Source of the DNA: Panagrolaimus kolymaensis
Lineage: Eukaryota > Nematoda > Chromadorea > Rhabditida > Panagrolaimidae
Direction of reading: 5' to 3'
Assembly (NCBI GenBank): GCA_028622995.1
Contig: JAJQJQ010000004.1
Span: 3,596,001 to 3,660,000 of the forward strand
DNA length: 64,000 nt
The notes below the pieces were generated by a model. That model saw only the letters and a program-made list of their open reading frames with translations, was not told where the DNA came from and did no database searches. The translations under genes were made by a program, and so were the position numbers. Shown piece after piece: positions 12,718 through 22,707 of this stretch (positions are counted from its first letter, which is position 1; the number at the start of each line of letters is the position of its first letter).

Positions 12718-13548
12718 TTACCATTCAGCTTCACCAGAACATTTTTGGAAGCAATAATCTTTTCCATCAAGATGCATAATTCCATCTTTGAGTGTAAATT
12801 TCCATTTATTTCGAGCACGATGAACCTAAAAGAAATCATCATGGAATAAAGAATAGCAGCAATAAATATTTTACCTTTTCAAATTGACATACAATAATAT
12901 TATTTGATTCGAAGAGAGTGTCCAAGTCTTCATCGTCACTTTGATCATCACAAGAATTGAGAGGTTCCTCATCTCCACCATCATCTTGTTCGATTTCATC
13001 TTTGCTATCAATTCGATTAACAATTCTTGACAATGGATCTTCGTCTTCATCTTCAGATGAACTATCGGACATATGTGGACCGCAACCATCAACTTGAGGA
13101 AGGTACATGTAATTGATATGAGGAACACTGGTACTCTAAAAATCATAAAATATCGTTATATTACATCTTCAAAAGTTTCACTTTAAATTAACAAGATAAT
13201 AACATACAGGTCTGCTAGAAAGTTGTTCTTTAATTTGTGGTGGATGACGAATTGTCGGAGCTGGTTGAGATTTTGGATTTAAATCAGCTGCTCCACTAGC
13301 GTTAATTTTATCTTCCCATGCCTGAAATTAGACAAAACCATAAATGAGCAGCGTGAAAAAGTGACAAACTTTTTGTATTTGAAAAAGTATATCAGTGTCA
13401 ATATTTTCGTCCAAGAATGATTCCATACTTTGTTCAATTACTTCTTGAATTACACTTCGATAAAGTTCTTCCTGAAAAATACACCAATATTATAATATTT
13501 ATAAAGTTAAAAAAGGCTTACTATTCCATTGTTTGGAGCATGTGCCAT
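12718..13548 (-). CDS. TFIIA large (alpha/beta) subunit, short paralogue
   Basis: Exons: 13522-13548, 13370-13471, 13208-13321, 12875-13135, 12718-12825; 203 aa. The N-terminal helix block (EELYRSVIQEVIEQS, then DTDILFQIQKAWEDKI) and the C-terminal block (acidic run, NIIVCQFEKVHRARNKWKF, then LKDGIMHLDGKDYCFQKCSGEAEW) are those of TFIIA-alpha/beta. That subunit binds TBP and TATA DNA with TFIIA-gamma. The whole glutamine/asparagine-rich linker present in the 17-kb paralogue is missing, giving a protein about 150 residues shorter. Exon borders of the two genes coincide exactly, so this is a tandem-type duplicate. No stop or frameshift is seen and both conserved ends are intact, so it may be functional. 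The LTR element lies about 200 bp upstream. Confidence 0.88.
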
Positions 13549-13742
13549 TTTGGAAATTAACAAGTTAGTAGTACGCACAAAAATAAGTTATCCAAAGATA
13601 AGAACAATTGGTTTAATGTTTTGTGATCAAAAACAAAAACAATCAAAACTCAATTTGCCTCTTTGAATGTTCGTCGAAGATCAATCACGTCAACAGAAAA
13701 CAAATTTTTTATTATTTTTCAAAAAACGAAAATAAACATATG

Positions 13743-14026
13743 TGTTATAACCTCGATCAGGTTAAACAAAGAGTTCCCTTAATGCCGTAGGTTGACACAA
13801 TAATAAATAGATAATATTTATTCAGGAACAAGCTGTAGCTCGAGCGGTTGAGCTTACAGCTAACAAAACGATACAGGGTAAAAGTTAGTTTCAATTACAA
13901 AAACAACAAACAATGGAAGACAAAATAGGCTAGGAAGCTTCGCTTCCAAATTCCACACAAGACCAGGAGATACGATGTGAAGCGGCGCACACTTGATTTA
14001 TCAATCGTGTTGTTCGAGTCACAACA
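13743..14026 (-). repeat. 3' LTR of the gag-only element
   Basis: Matches 15467-15750 in the same orientation and length (284 bp). It is preceded on the minus strand by the polypurine tract at 14027-14045. Confidence 0.92.
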
Positions 14027-14046
14027 CTCTTCTCCTTCCTTCTTGA

Positions 14047-15363
14047 TTAGAACATACGATCACGATCCGCGATCTTCCCATTGAGCTTGTTGACGATTGT
14101 GACGAGTTCCTTGAATTGAAGATTTGAGAAGTCTCCAACCATTTCCTCGAGCGTTAACACAACATCATCAAGCATCTCCAAAGCTTCATCAGGTTCCATA
14201 GCAAGATCATCTTTACCAAGAGCATCCATACTTCCAGTTGACGAACTTTTCTTTCGATCATTTGAGACCACTTGAGCATAGCTTTCAGCTTTCTTCTTTG
14301 GTGTTTCACTTGGAAGAGTTAGACAAAAGATTCCAGGGTTAGGTTGATGTTTCATAGTTGAGATATCATCATCATTGTTCTTTTCCATGAATGCCATAGT
14401 TGGTCGGCCACCAGCTTTATGTCCACTTTGAGTTCCACCCATATTGTGTCCATTGCGAATTCCATTCGCATTAGCATAACTTGATCTTCTTGGTTCTTCT
14501 TTAGATCCATTGTTCTTTTTCATTCGTCGTTGAAAGCATCTTTGGCAGTGGCTGAATTTCCGGCTTTCCTTCGGTTTACCACATCGGATGCAATATCCAC
14601 ACGAGCTAGTTGAGTCTTTTGAGTTGTTCGAGCTTCTTGAACCATTCGAGCAACATGAGCTTCTTCTTCTAATATTTGAGTTACCATAGGCCCCATTGCC
14701 ACTTCTTCCTTCTTTTGATGGACTATGACGATTACTAACGTAATGGATTGACGGTTCTTCAGGTAAACGTTGTTCTTTATTTGTTTGAATCATAATTCGA
14801 ATGCTTTCCAAGCATTTGTTGAAGTCCATCTTTGCATCAGCGGTAAGAAGTTGAAGAATTTGAACACGATATGGAGCAAGTGCAGGCGATTTCATCGACT
14901 TGAGTAAGACCATAGTTTTGATTTCATTTCCAGAGAAGTTCTCCATTTCAATGGTTGAAAAGCATTCTTCAATTCTTGCACCAAAAGCAGCAATACTTTC
15001 ATGTTCATTACCATCCCATTCCATTTGAAATAGAGCATGACGATTGGCAAAGAGAGATTTCTTTTGATCGAACAGTTTTAGCATGACATCCTTGACGTCC
15101 TTGAGAGTTCTAACATCAGATGTTTTCTTTGGTAAGAGCGCTTGTGCTACTTTCTTGTATGTTGCGAGATCCATAGAAGTGAAGATAAGAGCAACTTGAT
15201 CCATTTGTGAGACATTTGGATATAACTTGAACTTGAAATCCACAATTTCGAACCATGTTGAAGCGGAATCTCCAGCAGCAAGATCAGGTATGAACGGTGG
15301 TAATGTCGGAAGTTGAACACGTTGAGTATCAGCAGCAGCAATTGTTTTAACATCTCCAGACAT
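14047..15363 (-). CDS. Retroelement Gag-like protein (438 aa)
   Basis: A single uninterrupted ORF between the LTRs. Residues about 30-210 form an alpha-helical capsid-like region (ADLAAGDSASTWFEIVDFKF, then FGARIEECF and MKSPALAPYRVQIL), as in retrotransposon gag domains. A Ser/Asn-rich segment follows. Then comes a cysteine cluster in which paired cysteines are separated by a basic loop (YCIRCGKPKESRKFSHCQRCF). This is a C-x2-C-x10-C-x2-C arrangement rather than the usual CCHC nucleic-acid-binding knuckle. The C-terminus is acidic and helical. The intact frame is consistent with recent activity. No pol gene is attached. It is on the same strand as the TFIIA genes but is not part of them. Confidence 0.85.
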   Translation of the reverse strand: MSGDVKTIAAADTQRVQLPTLPPFIPDLAAGDSASTWFEIVDFKFKLYPNVSQMDQVALIFTSMDLATYKKVAQALLPKKTSDVRTLKDVKDVMLKLFDQKKSLFANRHALFQMEWDGNEHESIAAFGARIEECFSTIEMENFSGNEIKTMVLLKSMKSPALAPYRVQILQLLTADAKMDFNKCLESIRIMIQTNKEQRLPEEPSIHYVSNRHSPSKEGRSGNGAYGNSNIRRRSSCCSNGSRSSNNSKDSTSSCGYCIRCGKPKESRKFSHCQRCFQRRMKKNNGSKEEPRRSSYANANGIRNGHNMGGTQSGHKAGGRPTMAFMEKNNDDDISTMKHQPNPGIFCLTLPSETPKKKAESYAQVVSNDRKKSSSTGSMDALGKDDLAMEPDEALEMLDDVVLTLEEMVGDFSNLQFKELVTIVNKLNGKIADRDRMF

Positions 15364-15466
15364 AGTTGAGTATCAAGAGCAGATGCAGCAGATTTTCAAT
15401 CAAAATCTGGTAAAGTTGAGCAGCACGAGCGGAGCAGCGCAAAGTTGAATATTCTCGTCACCAGTT

Positions 15467-15750
15467 TGTTATAACCTCGATCAGGTTAAACAAAGAGTTC
15501 CCTTAATGCCGTAGGTTGACACAATAATAAATAGATAATATTTATTCAGGAACAAGCTGTAGCTCGAGCGGTTGAGCTTACAGCTAACAAAACGATACAG
15601 GGTAAAAGTTAGTTTCAATTACAAAAACAACAAACAATGGAAGACAAAATAGGCTAGGAAGCTTCGCTTCCAAATTCCACACAAGACCAGGAGATACGAT
15701 GTGAAGCGGCGCACACTTGATTTATCAATCGTGTTGTTCGAGTCACAACA
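15467..15750 (-). repeat. 5' LTR of the gag-only element
   Basis: Direct repeat of 13743-14026. On the minus strand this copy is upstream of gag and is followed by the primer-binding-like TGG. Confidence 0.92.
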
Positions 15751-15910
15751 ATATGCGTTATTTTTTCGTGTTAAGAATTTTTTTAGCTATGGGAATTGCT
15801 GCTTTTGTAAAAAAAAAGTTTTATCATTTTAAAGAAACCAAACGAAGCTTGTCAATCATCTTTCTAAATTTTGTTACATACATTTATTATTAATTTTTTA
15901 GACTTTCAAT

Positions 15911-16789
15911 ATGTCTCGTCCTTTCAACAATCAAAAACGCTCAAATTATCACAATCCACAACAGAATTATAAAAATGCTAAACTTCTTGATTGGCATAAT
16001 TATGGAATTTTCTTTACTTGTGATTTTGAAAAAGATGGAGTTCGAGAAGCTTCAAATTTACTAAACAAATTTCTCGCTGAACCATCAATTAGTGAACCTC
16101 AACCTTCTGCTGATACCGCTGCTGTTGCTGGTGAAGATGCTAAAAGTGAAATGGATATTGCTGATGAAATAAAGAAAGCATGTGAAGAAGCCAATCGTCC
16201 ATCTAATACTCGCCGCGTTCGTCAACTTCCAACTGGAGTCAAACATTGCCTATTTTTTACTGTTGCTGATATTCCACGTGAAAAGGTCTCTGATTTTGTT
16301 GACAAATTTGTTGATGAATGTCAAGAAACTCAACAATGTCGCTACTTACTTCGAGCTCTCCCTGTTGAAGATATCTCTCCTCCTGAACCTGCTGACCTTA
16401 AAACCAAACTTCAACGTATTTTGAAGCTTCATTTTGATGAATTTTCTGCTAAAACCGAAAATGAAGGAAAACATGCTAGCTTTGCTGTTGATTTTAAGAA
16501 ACGCTACAATGAAAAAGTTGAACGCCAACTGGCTTTTGATCTCGTTTGTGAAGTTGTTGAAGAAATGGATCCTGAAAGCAAAGTCAATCTTACTCAACCT
16601 GATTTTACTATCCTTTTTCATGTTGTTCGCAAAGCTGTCTTACTTTCTTGTATCAAGAATTATAATCAACGTCGTAAGTTCGCTTTGAAGGCTCAAGAAG
16701 ATGAAGGATCACCTACCAAGAAAAAGAAGGATGATGACGAAAGTATTCATGAAGAAGAAGCGGCTGGTAATGAAAAAGATGAAGTATGA
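15911..16789 (+). CDS. THUMPD1/Tan1 homologue (tRNA acetylation adaptor)
   Basis: Single-exon gene, 292 aa. A TTTTTTAG acceptor 9 nt before the ATG points to trans-splicing. The N-terminus (MSRPFNNQKRSNY) and FTCDFEKDGVREASNLLN, the central HCLFFTVADIPREKVSDFV and CRYLLRALPVEDI segments, and the THUMP domain (residues about 145-255: FAVDFKKRYNEKVERQ, then CVVRK-type VVRKAVLLSCIKNYNQRRKF) match the family. THUMPD1/Tan1 binds tRNA and helps the NAT10/Kre33 acetyltransferase form N4-acetylcytidine at position 12 of tRNA-Ser and tRNA-Leu. The C-terminal tail is K- and E-rich. The absence of introns is notable among neighbours with 4-8 exons. It converges with the long TFIIA gene; poly(A) signal AATAAA is near 16902. 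Confidence 0.88.
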   Translation: MSRPFNNQKRSNYHNPQQNYKNAKLLDWHNYGIFFTCDFEKDGVREASNLLNKFLAEPSISEPQPSADTAAVAGEDAKSEMDIADEIKKACEEANRPSNTRRVRQLPTGVKHCLFFTVADIPREKVSDFVDKFVDECQETQQCRYLLRALPVEDISPPEPADLKTKLQRILKLHFDEFSAKTENEGKHASFAVDFKKRYNEKVERQLAFDLVCEVVEEMDPESKVNLTQPDFTILFHVVRKAVLLSCIKNYNQRRKFALKAQEDEGSPTKKKKDDDESIHEEEAAGNEKDEV

Positions 16790-17144
16790 TCGTGTTATTT
16801 TCCAAGATGGTGATCCCGAAGTTTCTTATTATCAACGATTAATGCCATCTTTTGATTGTTGTTGATTTTACCATTTTTTTGTAATTGTTATGATAATTTT
16901 ATAAATAAAACGTTTTAAGATTTTCAATGTGTTAGTATTTTACTTTTCTGGAAGGAACTAGACCAGATAATTTTATGTCTTTGGAAGGACTTTTAAGTTA
17001 AATATTTTATGTGTCAAGCAAAGTGTTGCTGTTTATGATATAAAAAATAAGCCATAACATTATAAATAGAGTTAAATAGTAAGAAGGCTTAAATCTTCTT
17101 GTGCAAATCATACCAAAGCAATGAAATAGATTAGATTATAGAAA
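16790..17144. other. Convergent 3' region
   Basis: It holds the 3' untranslated sequence of the THUMPD1 homologue (+) and of the long TFIIA gene (-). No other feature is seen. Confidence 0.5.
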
Positions 17145-18436
17145 TTACCATTCAGCTTCACCAGTGCATTTCTGGAAGCAATAATCTTTTCCCTCAAGAT
17201 GCATAATTCCATCTTTGAGTGTAAATTTCCATTTATTTCGAGCACGATTAACCTAAAATTTTTGCACTTATGAGAGTCATGTACGCTAACAGGAACATGC
17301 TTTCCTTTATTACCTTTTCAAATTGACAAACAATAATATTAGTTGATTCAAACAAAGTATCCAAATCTTCGTCATCACTTTGATCATCACCTGAATTGAG
17401 AGGTTCTTCATCACCATCTTCATCGTCATCTTCATTTTCACCTTTATCATCAATTCGATTGACAATTCTTGTCAATGTATCTTCTTCTTCCTCTTCTTCG
17501 GATGAAGAGGAAGACATATGAGGTCCACCACCATCAACTTGTGGAATCATTAAAGCCAAATGAGCTTTCTTTTTCTTTGATAAGCGTTTCTTTGTTCTTT
17601 TAACTTCCATGCCTTTCATTTTTTTAATCGCTGCTCCAATTTTTGCTGCATCACTTTGTTGTTTACTGGTATCAATAATCAAAGTTTTAGCATTTAAATC
17701 CAAACTAATTTCAGCATTTTCCAAATTTGGAATAAATGATTCGCCATCATTTTGTTGAAATTGATTGAGCTGTTCCTGACTTAAAATAACTCCACCTGCT
17801 CCATTTAATTGAACGGGTAACACTATCATTTGATTGGGATTGTTAGGATCGAGAACCATATTATATTGAATTTGATTTCCTCCTCCACCAGTGTTACGAT
17901 ACATGGGTAAAGCTGCAGCTGTAGTAAATTGTTGTTGTTGGGATGGTGCTTGATTATTTGATGTTGAAGGTGCTGAAGTTTCTTGAATTACCATAGTTGG
18001 TGCAGCACGAGAAGCATTTGAATTCTAAAAGTTTTTATTGTTTTATTGCTTTAATTTATTTGTTGTTTAATTTACAGGTTTGCTGCTAGAAGGTTGCTGT
18101 TTGACTTGTGGGGGTGGCCGTGTCACAGGTGCTGGTTGAGCTTTTTGATTTAAATCTGCAGCTCCACTTGCATTAATTTTCTCTTCCCATGCCTTTAATA
18201 ATAATAAAAATTACAAAATATTCAAAGTTTATTTATTAAGACAACAAACTTTTTGTATTTGAAAGAGAATATCGGTATCAATATTTTCATCCAAGAATGC
18301 TTCTTTGCTTTGGTCGATTACATCTTGAATGACGCTTCGATAAAGTTCTTCCTGAAAGAAAATGGTTATTTAAAATTCTAAATAATGAATGATAAATAAA
18401 TCTTACTATTCCATTGCTTGCCGTAGCATGTGTCAT
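17145..18436 (-). CDS. TFIIA large (alpha/beta) subunit, long paralogue
   Basis: Exons: 18407-18436, 18250-18351, 18076-18192, 17314-18024, 17145-17252; 355 aa, all in frame. The N-terminal helical domain (residues about 10-65) and the C-terminal beta-barrel region (about 285-355, VNRARNKWKF, then FQKCTGEAEW) are canonical. The enlarged fourth exon adds the glutamine/asparagine-rich linker, a hydrophobic IDTSKQQSDAAKIGAAIKKM region and a basic KRTKKRLSKKKK patch before the acidic stretch. This is the full-length family form, so it is the likely main TFIIA-L gene. Together with TFIIA-gamma it stabilises TBP on promoters. Compared with the 12.7-kb copy, only this exon differs in size. Confidence 0.92.
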
Positions 18437-18760
18437 TTCGAAATCAACAATAATAGAAAATGTTGGGAAATGAGTTTTAAAAAATTTAAAGATAGAGAAT
18501 AGCTAATTTTAATATGATTAAAATTTCTGCAAATAAATTATTTGCAATCGCGAATAAAGAAATCAAAAACTTTTTGACTGCTTTGTGGTCACGTCAACAA
18601 CCAAAGTTTCAATTATGATGTTTTATAAAAAAAAAACCAAATTGGTTGCATCGTTTTTCGTTTTAAGAATATGGAATGCATGATTATTCACCTTGCATGT
18701 CTTTTTCCATACATACTTATTCCCTTATTGAAGCTGCTCATAACAAAAATATCTCTAAAT

Positions 18761-19027
18761 TTATTTTGAATGACTATTTTTTTCTGTAAAAACGGAATAC
18801 ATCTGATTTTGGAGATCTTTTTTCACAAAAATTGGATAAATTTTATTTTCATCAATAACAAAAAAATTGTAATTTCTTTGAGAGTAAAATTGTAAAATGC
18901 TATGGCATTTTCGTACATCATCATCGTCTTTGAAAGGAAAATTTGAGTGATCACCACAGAAATTCCAAATGGAAAAAATGATATTAATCCATCCACGCAA
19001 TCGATGAGGATCGATTAATAATTTCAT
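18761..19027 (-). CDS. Hypothetical 88-aa ORF or gene remnant
   Basis: An open frame from ATG 19027 with reasonably protein-like composition (HRLRGWINIIFSIWNFCGD, DDDDVRKCHSILQFYSQR). I recognise no family, see no acceptor site immediately upstream and find no exon partner. It sits between BTBD9 and the long TFIIA gene on the same strand. It could be a small gene, a terminal exon of something broken, or chance. Confidence 0.25.
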   Translation of the reverse strand: MKLLIDPHRLRGWINIIFSIWNFCGDHSNFPFKDDDDVRKCHSILQFYSQRNYNFFVIDENKIYPIFVKKDLQNQMYSVFTEKNSHSK

Positions 19028-19210
19028 GAGAAACACAGGAAAAATAATTTCTAATATTTTTTGTTATCGTAATCATCACATTTTTTAAGTTTAATGCTTT
19101 TAATATTGTTAAGTTAAAAATTTTTATAGTCATTTATCACCAATAAAATTAAAAAAAGCTATGCACATAAATATACATATAATTTTTTTACAAAGATGTG
19201 ACTCTCTTTA

Positions 19211-21283
19211 TTAATCAGGTTGTTCAATAGCAATTCTTTCAATTCCTTGATCTTGATTATTTCCCATAGGAATTCCTTGTAAATCGCCAATTCCTGCAAA
19301 CTGTCTTGCTGCGGATGGATTTGTTCCAATTGGATAATCTTCTGAAGCAGGGCATTCAAAATGTACACAATGAAATACTTCATTTGCGGAATTATGAGTA
19401 CCCACAATTCGAATATAACAAACAGGTTGCATTTCAAATTGAACTCGACGCCAACTTGAAACTTCTAATTCTTCAACAATTTGATGCCATTTTGTTTGAT
19501 CGGGTGATACTTCAATATAATATGAATATTGTCGATCATCACAATCCCAAAGTAAAAGACCCATGGAATCAATCATATATGGTTGGGGTAATTGAACTAC
19601 AATGGAACCTGATCCAAGTTGATGACATGTGTAACCATTATCCCAATCATAATTTATTGTATCACCATTAAGGAGAGCATTACGACTACGTGAAACTCCT
19701 TCGATTACAACAGCATTATTTTGAATTGTTGCAACATTATGTTTTGGAATTAAAATGGATGTAGATGTATCAACTTCGAATGGTTCAGTTATGAACATAG
19801 CTTCGAAATTAGAAATATGAAAGGTGGAAGAAGAATGAGTTGTTGAAGTTCCACAAATTCGAATAAATCTGTAAAACGTAAAACGAAAAATACAGTATGC
19901 GACTTTATGCGTTTTTTTAACTAACCTAACAACTTTTTGATTAAAATATAAATTTTGTGTACTTCTGCATAAATATTTTGTGTGATCAATAACTCGAACC
20001 CAATCAAGTTTATCAATGCTAACTTCAATGAAATAACAAAGGGATTGCTTTTCTCGATCAAGAAGTCGGAATTTAATGTGATTTATAATATAAGGACGAG
20101 ATAGTTGAATAATAATTCCTTGATCCTTTTCATTTATTGAATGCTTCAAAGCTGATCGATCTCCACCTACAGGGGTTTCAGAATCAGATACATTTTTTAA
20201 ATTATCACCAGAAATTATTTGAAAATCATAAGTTGGGGTTGCTATATTAACATTATGAATTTTAAATCCACGAAATCCTAAATCACTGCTACGATTTTTG
20301 GTTTGAGCATCTATGGCATCAAGCAATCGATCAGATGGAAGAAGCCCAGATGGTCGAATAACATTTAAAAGATCATCCAATTTAATTAAAGATAATCGAA
20401 TATGGGTCATTAAACCAGCAAAATATTTTTGTTCTGAAGGATTTGAATCCATCCATTCTCTAACAGCTTTAAAAATATTTACTTCTGGAGCGCAAAATGA
20501 ATCACGAGAAATTATTTGTTCAAGTGCATCAGCTGTGAGGGATTTAAAGGTTGCATGCTTGATAATGACTTCAGCGTGGAAATCGATAAAATCCAAACAA
20601 GAGATTGCTAATGATCGCATAACAAACATTTGAGATGCCATAAAAATATTGCAGACATTATCAGGTTTACATATTTCCTTAAAATAACCACATTGTTGGT
20701 TTACTATAGATCATAAAAAATTCAAACCTTCAAATACTCTGAAACATTATGCTCTAATTCAGTAAATCCATATTTATGAACAAGCCCAAGAATATCAAAA
20801 ACTAAATCTGTTTTCATTTCTTTCAATTGCATTCTCCCCGTGTAAATGTATTCTAATAAAACTCGAAAAGCATGAACTGGAGTTTCTTGAAGTTCAACAG
20901 ATTTTTCATACACTTCCCTCATTCCTCCGAAGAACATCGCTCTGTAATTTCAAAACTATAATTATAAAAAACTTAAAAAAACAATCATACTTGAAATAAA
21001 TGCTTCTTGCAGCTAAAATAACTTTATGAGCAGGAAACTTTTGTCCTTCAACAACAAGGATAACATCACTGCATTCTTCATTTAAATATAAGTTACTAAT
21101 ATGGGTAACAAGTCGATGCATTTCTTCGCCAATTATTGATCCTGAACGAGAACTTCTTGTTGATCCTTCATCTGATGGTTGGGAACGCATATCCATCATA
21201 TCAGTTTGCCGGCTTCGAGTTGGATTATCACTAGAAAGAGAATAATTTTGTTGTGCGCGCCCTCGATTAGGACGATATGCCAT
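19211..21283 (-). CDS. BTBD9 homologue (BTB-BACK-F5/8-type domains)
   Basis: Exons: 20991-21283, 20728-20941, 19926-20677, 19211-19868; 638 aa. After a serine/arginine-rich N-terminus, the BTB domain (residues about 65-165: CSDVILVVEGQKFPAHKVIL, then FFGGMRE and LLEYIYTGRM) is followed by the BACK region (RDSFCAPEVNIF, LLNVIRPSGLL). Two discoidin-like repeats follow, each with an HIKFRLLD/GLLLWDCDDR-YSYYIEVS core and an FIRICGT/YIRIVGTHN end. Human BTBD9 has the same order and acts as a CUL3-type adaptor linked to dopamine, iron and sleep phenotypes. The last intron (19869-19925) is in frame and stop-free, but splicing restores VVR-FIRICGT. The apparent upstream start is a TTG, so I use ATG 21283. 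An acceptor TTTTCTAG lies 12 nt before it. Confidence 0.93.
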
Positions 21284-21630
21284 TGCCAAAAATTACTAGA
21301 AAAATATGGGTGATAAAAATGTTGTGAAAACGGCTATCTCCTCCACATAAAATCAAGAATAAAGGTTTTATCGAATCAAATCTAAGAACAGCTGCCCTAT
21401 TTTAAGAAGTACGTCATCATCGCTTTCTTTAGCGAATGGGTCATAAAGTATTATTGTTTAAAGCGGAGAAAACCGCAGTTGTATAATCACCATCAAACAA
21501 GGATATTTGTAAAAAAAAGTTGTTTAAATAAATAGGAGATCAAATAAGAAAAAAACAAAAACAAAGGTAGCAGTAACAATAAAAATCAAATGTTTTTAAA
21601 ATGATTGAGCTTCTTCTTGTAGTCGTGACT

Positions 21631-22290
21631 TCAGTAACGTCGATCGTTGAATCGATCGAAACGTCGACCAGCGGGATCAATAGGACGGCGTTGAAATTCT
21701 CCAGGACCAGTACGATTTGGAACACGAGCAGGGGTTATTGCGACATCAACATAGTCTCCAACTTGAAATTTGCATTCTGATAGCGTTTTACCATCATCAA
21801 CTCCTCTTTGACCATTTGTAGTTATTCCAACACTTCTTATATTCATTCGATTGGAGCGCATATCAGGAGTGACTGAAATAACCATGATCAATATTTACTA
21901 AAGAAAGTTTAAACTAACCAACAGCGAAATCAAAAGTTGTTCCACGACGTCTTGAATCAACATTAACATCTTTTATCAACATCATAAGTTCGCGAAGAGT
22001 GCAATCCATCCTGAAAAAAAGGCAGATAAAAAACCAGAAAAATTTGCAAAATAAAAAGAAACAGACCATGTGTATATTTGTAATTCATTGTGAGTAGGAA
22101 CAGATCCATTTTTGAATTCATGAATTGGATTATGGCGCATATTTGCACAGAAAATCCGCAATAATAATGGACAAACCTAAAAATGGTTTTATTAATAAAC
22201 AACTTTCCAACCGAAAAAAAAACTCACTTTTTCTCGATCAATAGCTTTATCAGCTTTGATATCAACTTCAGATATAACGTTAGAATGCAT
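21631..22290 (-). CDS. SAP18 (Sin3-associated polypeptide 18), conserved copy
   Basis: Exons: 22228-22290, 22067-22176, 21919-22010, 21631-21872; 168 aa. The ubiquitin-like SAP18 fold is visible in IDREKVCPLLLRIF, HNPIHEFKNGSVP, ELQIYTWMDCTLRELM, then GTTFDFAVVTPD and FQVGDYVDVAITP. The C-terminus is arginine-rich. SAP18 joins the Sin3-HDAC corepressor and the ASAP/PSAP exon-junction splicing complexes. The start ATG follows a TCTTCAG acceptor (22310-22311) by 19 nt. The giant palindrome begins 188 bp upstream of this ATG, and a divergent paralogue lies on the other side of it in the opposite orientation. Confidence 0.92.
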
Positions 22291-22468
22291 TTGAATAAAT
22301 TTCTTCACACTGAAGATGGAAATCAAAAAATTTGTCAAAGACCAACAACTTTGATTAAAACAAGAACTTGATTGATCGTTGTTTGCTGTATTTTTTTTTG
22401 AGCTATGAAAGCAAGCAAGCTTTTGGAAGGAAAAAGGCAATCTTCGTTTCAAGATTTTTTCCATGAAA

Positions 22469-22477
22469 AAACAAAGC
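22469..22477. repeat. 9-bp target-site duplication, left copy
   Basis: AAACAAAGC directly abuts the left end of the palindromic element and is repeated in the same orientation at 33406-33414 directly after its right end. Confidence 0.8.
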
Positions 22478-22489
22478 GGCTTTTGTGAA

Positions 22490-22565
22490 AGTTCGCGACG
22501 TCGCGAAGTCGCGATGTTTGTTTTCGCGTCGAGACCATAAAAAAATTGTGCAAGTTCGCGATATT
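22490..22565. repeat. TCGCGA-rich terminal motif cluster, left end
   Basis: Within the first 90 bp of the arm there are TTCGCGACGTCGCGAA, then GTCGCGATG, TTCGCGTCGAGAC and TTCGCGATA. The first is itself a perfect palindrome. These GC-rich words stand out in a strongly AT-rich region and recur mirrored at the right end (about 33318-33393). They are a plausible transposase-binding or end-recognition site. Confidence 0.55.
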
Positions 22566-22707
22566 TTCTTTTTTTGCTTTTCTACTGATTTTTATTCGAA
22601 TTTTATTTATATTTTATTACAAATGTCACATATTTAAAGTAACAAATACTAAAAAAAGTTAAAAGGCAGGATTATAATTAAATGACAAAGAAAATACAAA
22701 GCATTGA

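Larger units (their letters stand above)
13738..15755 (-). mobile_element. Gag-only LTR retroelement with 5-bp target duplication
   Basis: Two 284-bp direct repeats (13743-14026 and 15467-15750) begin TGTT and end AACA. They flank one long ORF and are bordered by the direct duplication ATATG (13738-13742 and 15751-15755). Read on the minus strand, a primer-site-like TGGTGACGAGAAT begins 3 nt after the 5' LTR. A purine tract (AAGAAGGAAGGAGAAGAG) immediately precedes the 3' LTR. There is no protease, reverse transcriptase or integrase, so the element must be mobilised in trans. I found no differences between the LTRs, suggesting a recent insertion. Confidence 0.92.

Noticed and set aside
19159..19437. 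92-codon ORF antisense or shifted within the BTBD9 last exon
   Set aside because: Overlaps a strongly supported BTBD9 exon in another frame; a shadow.
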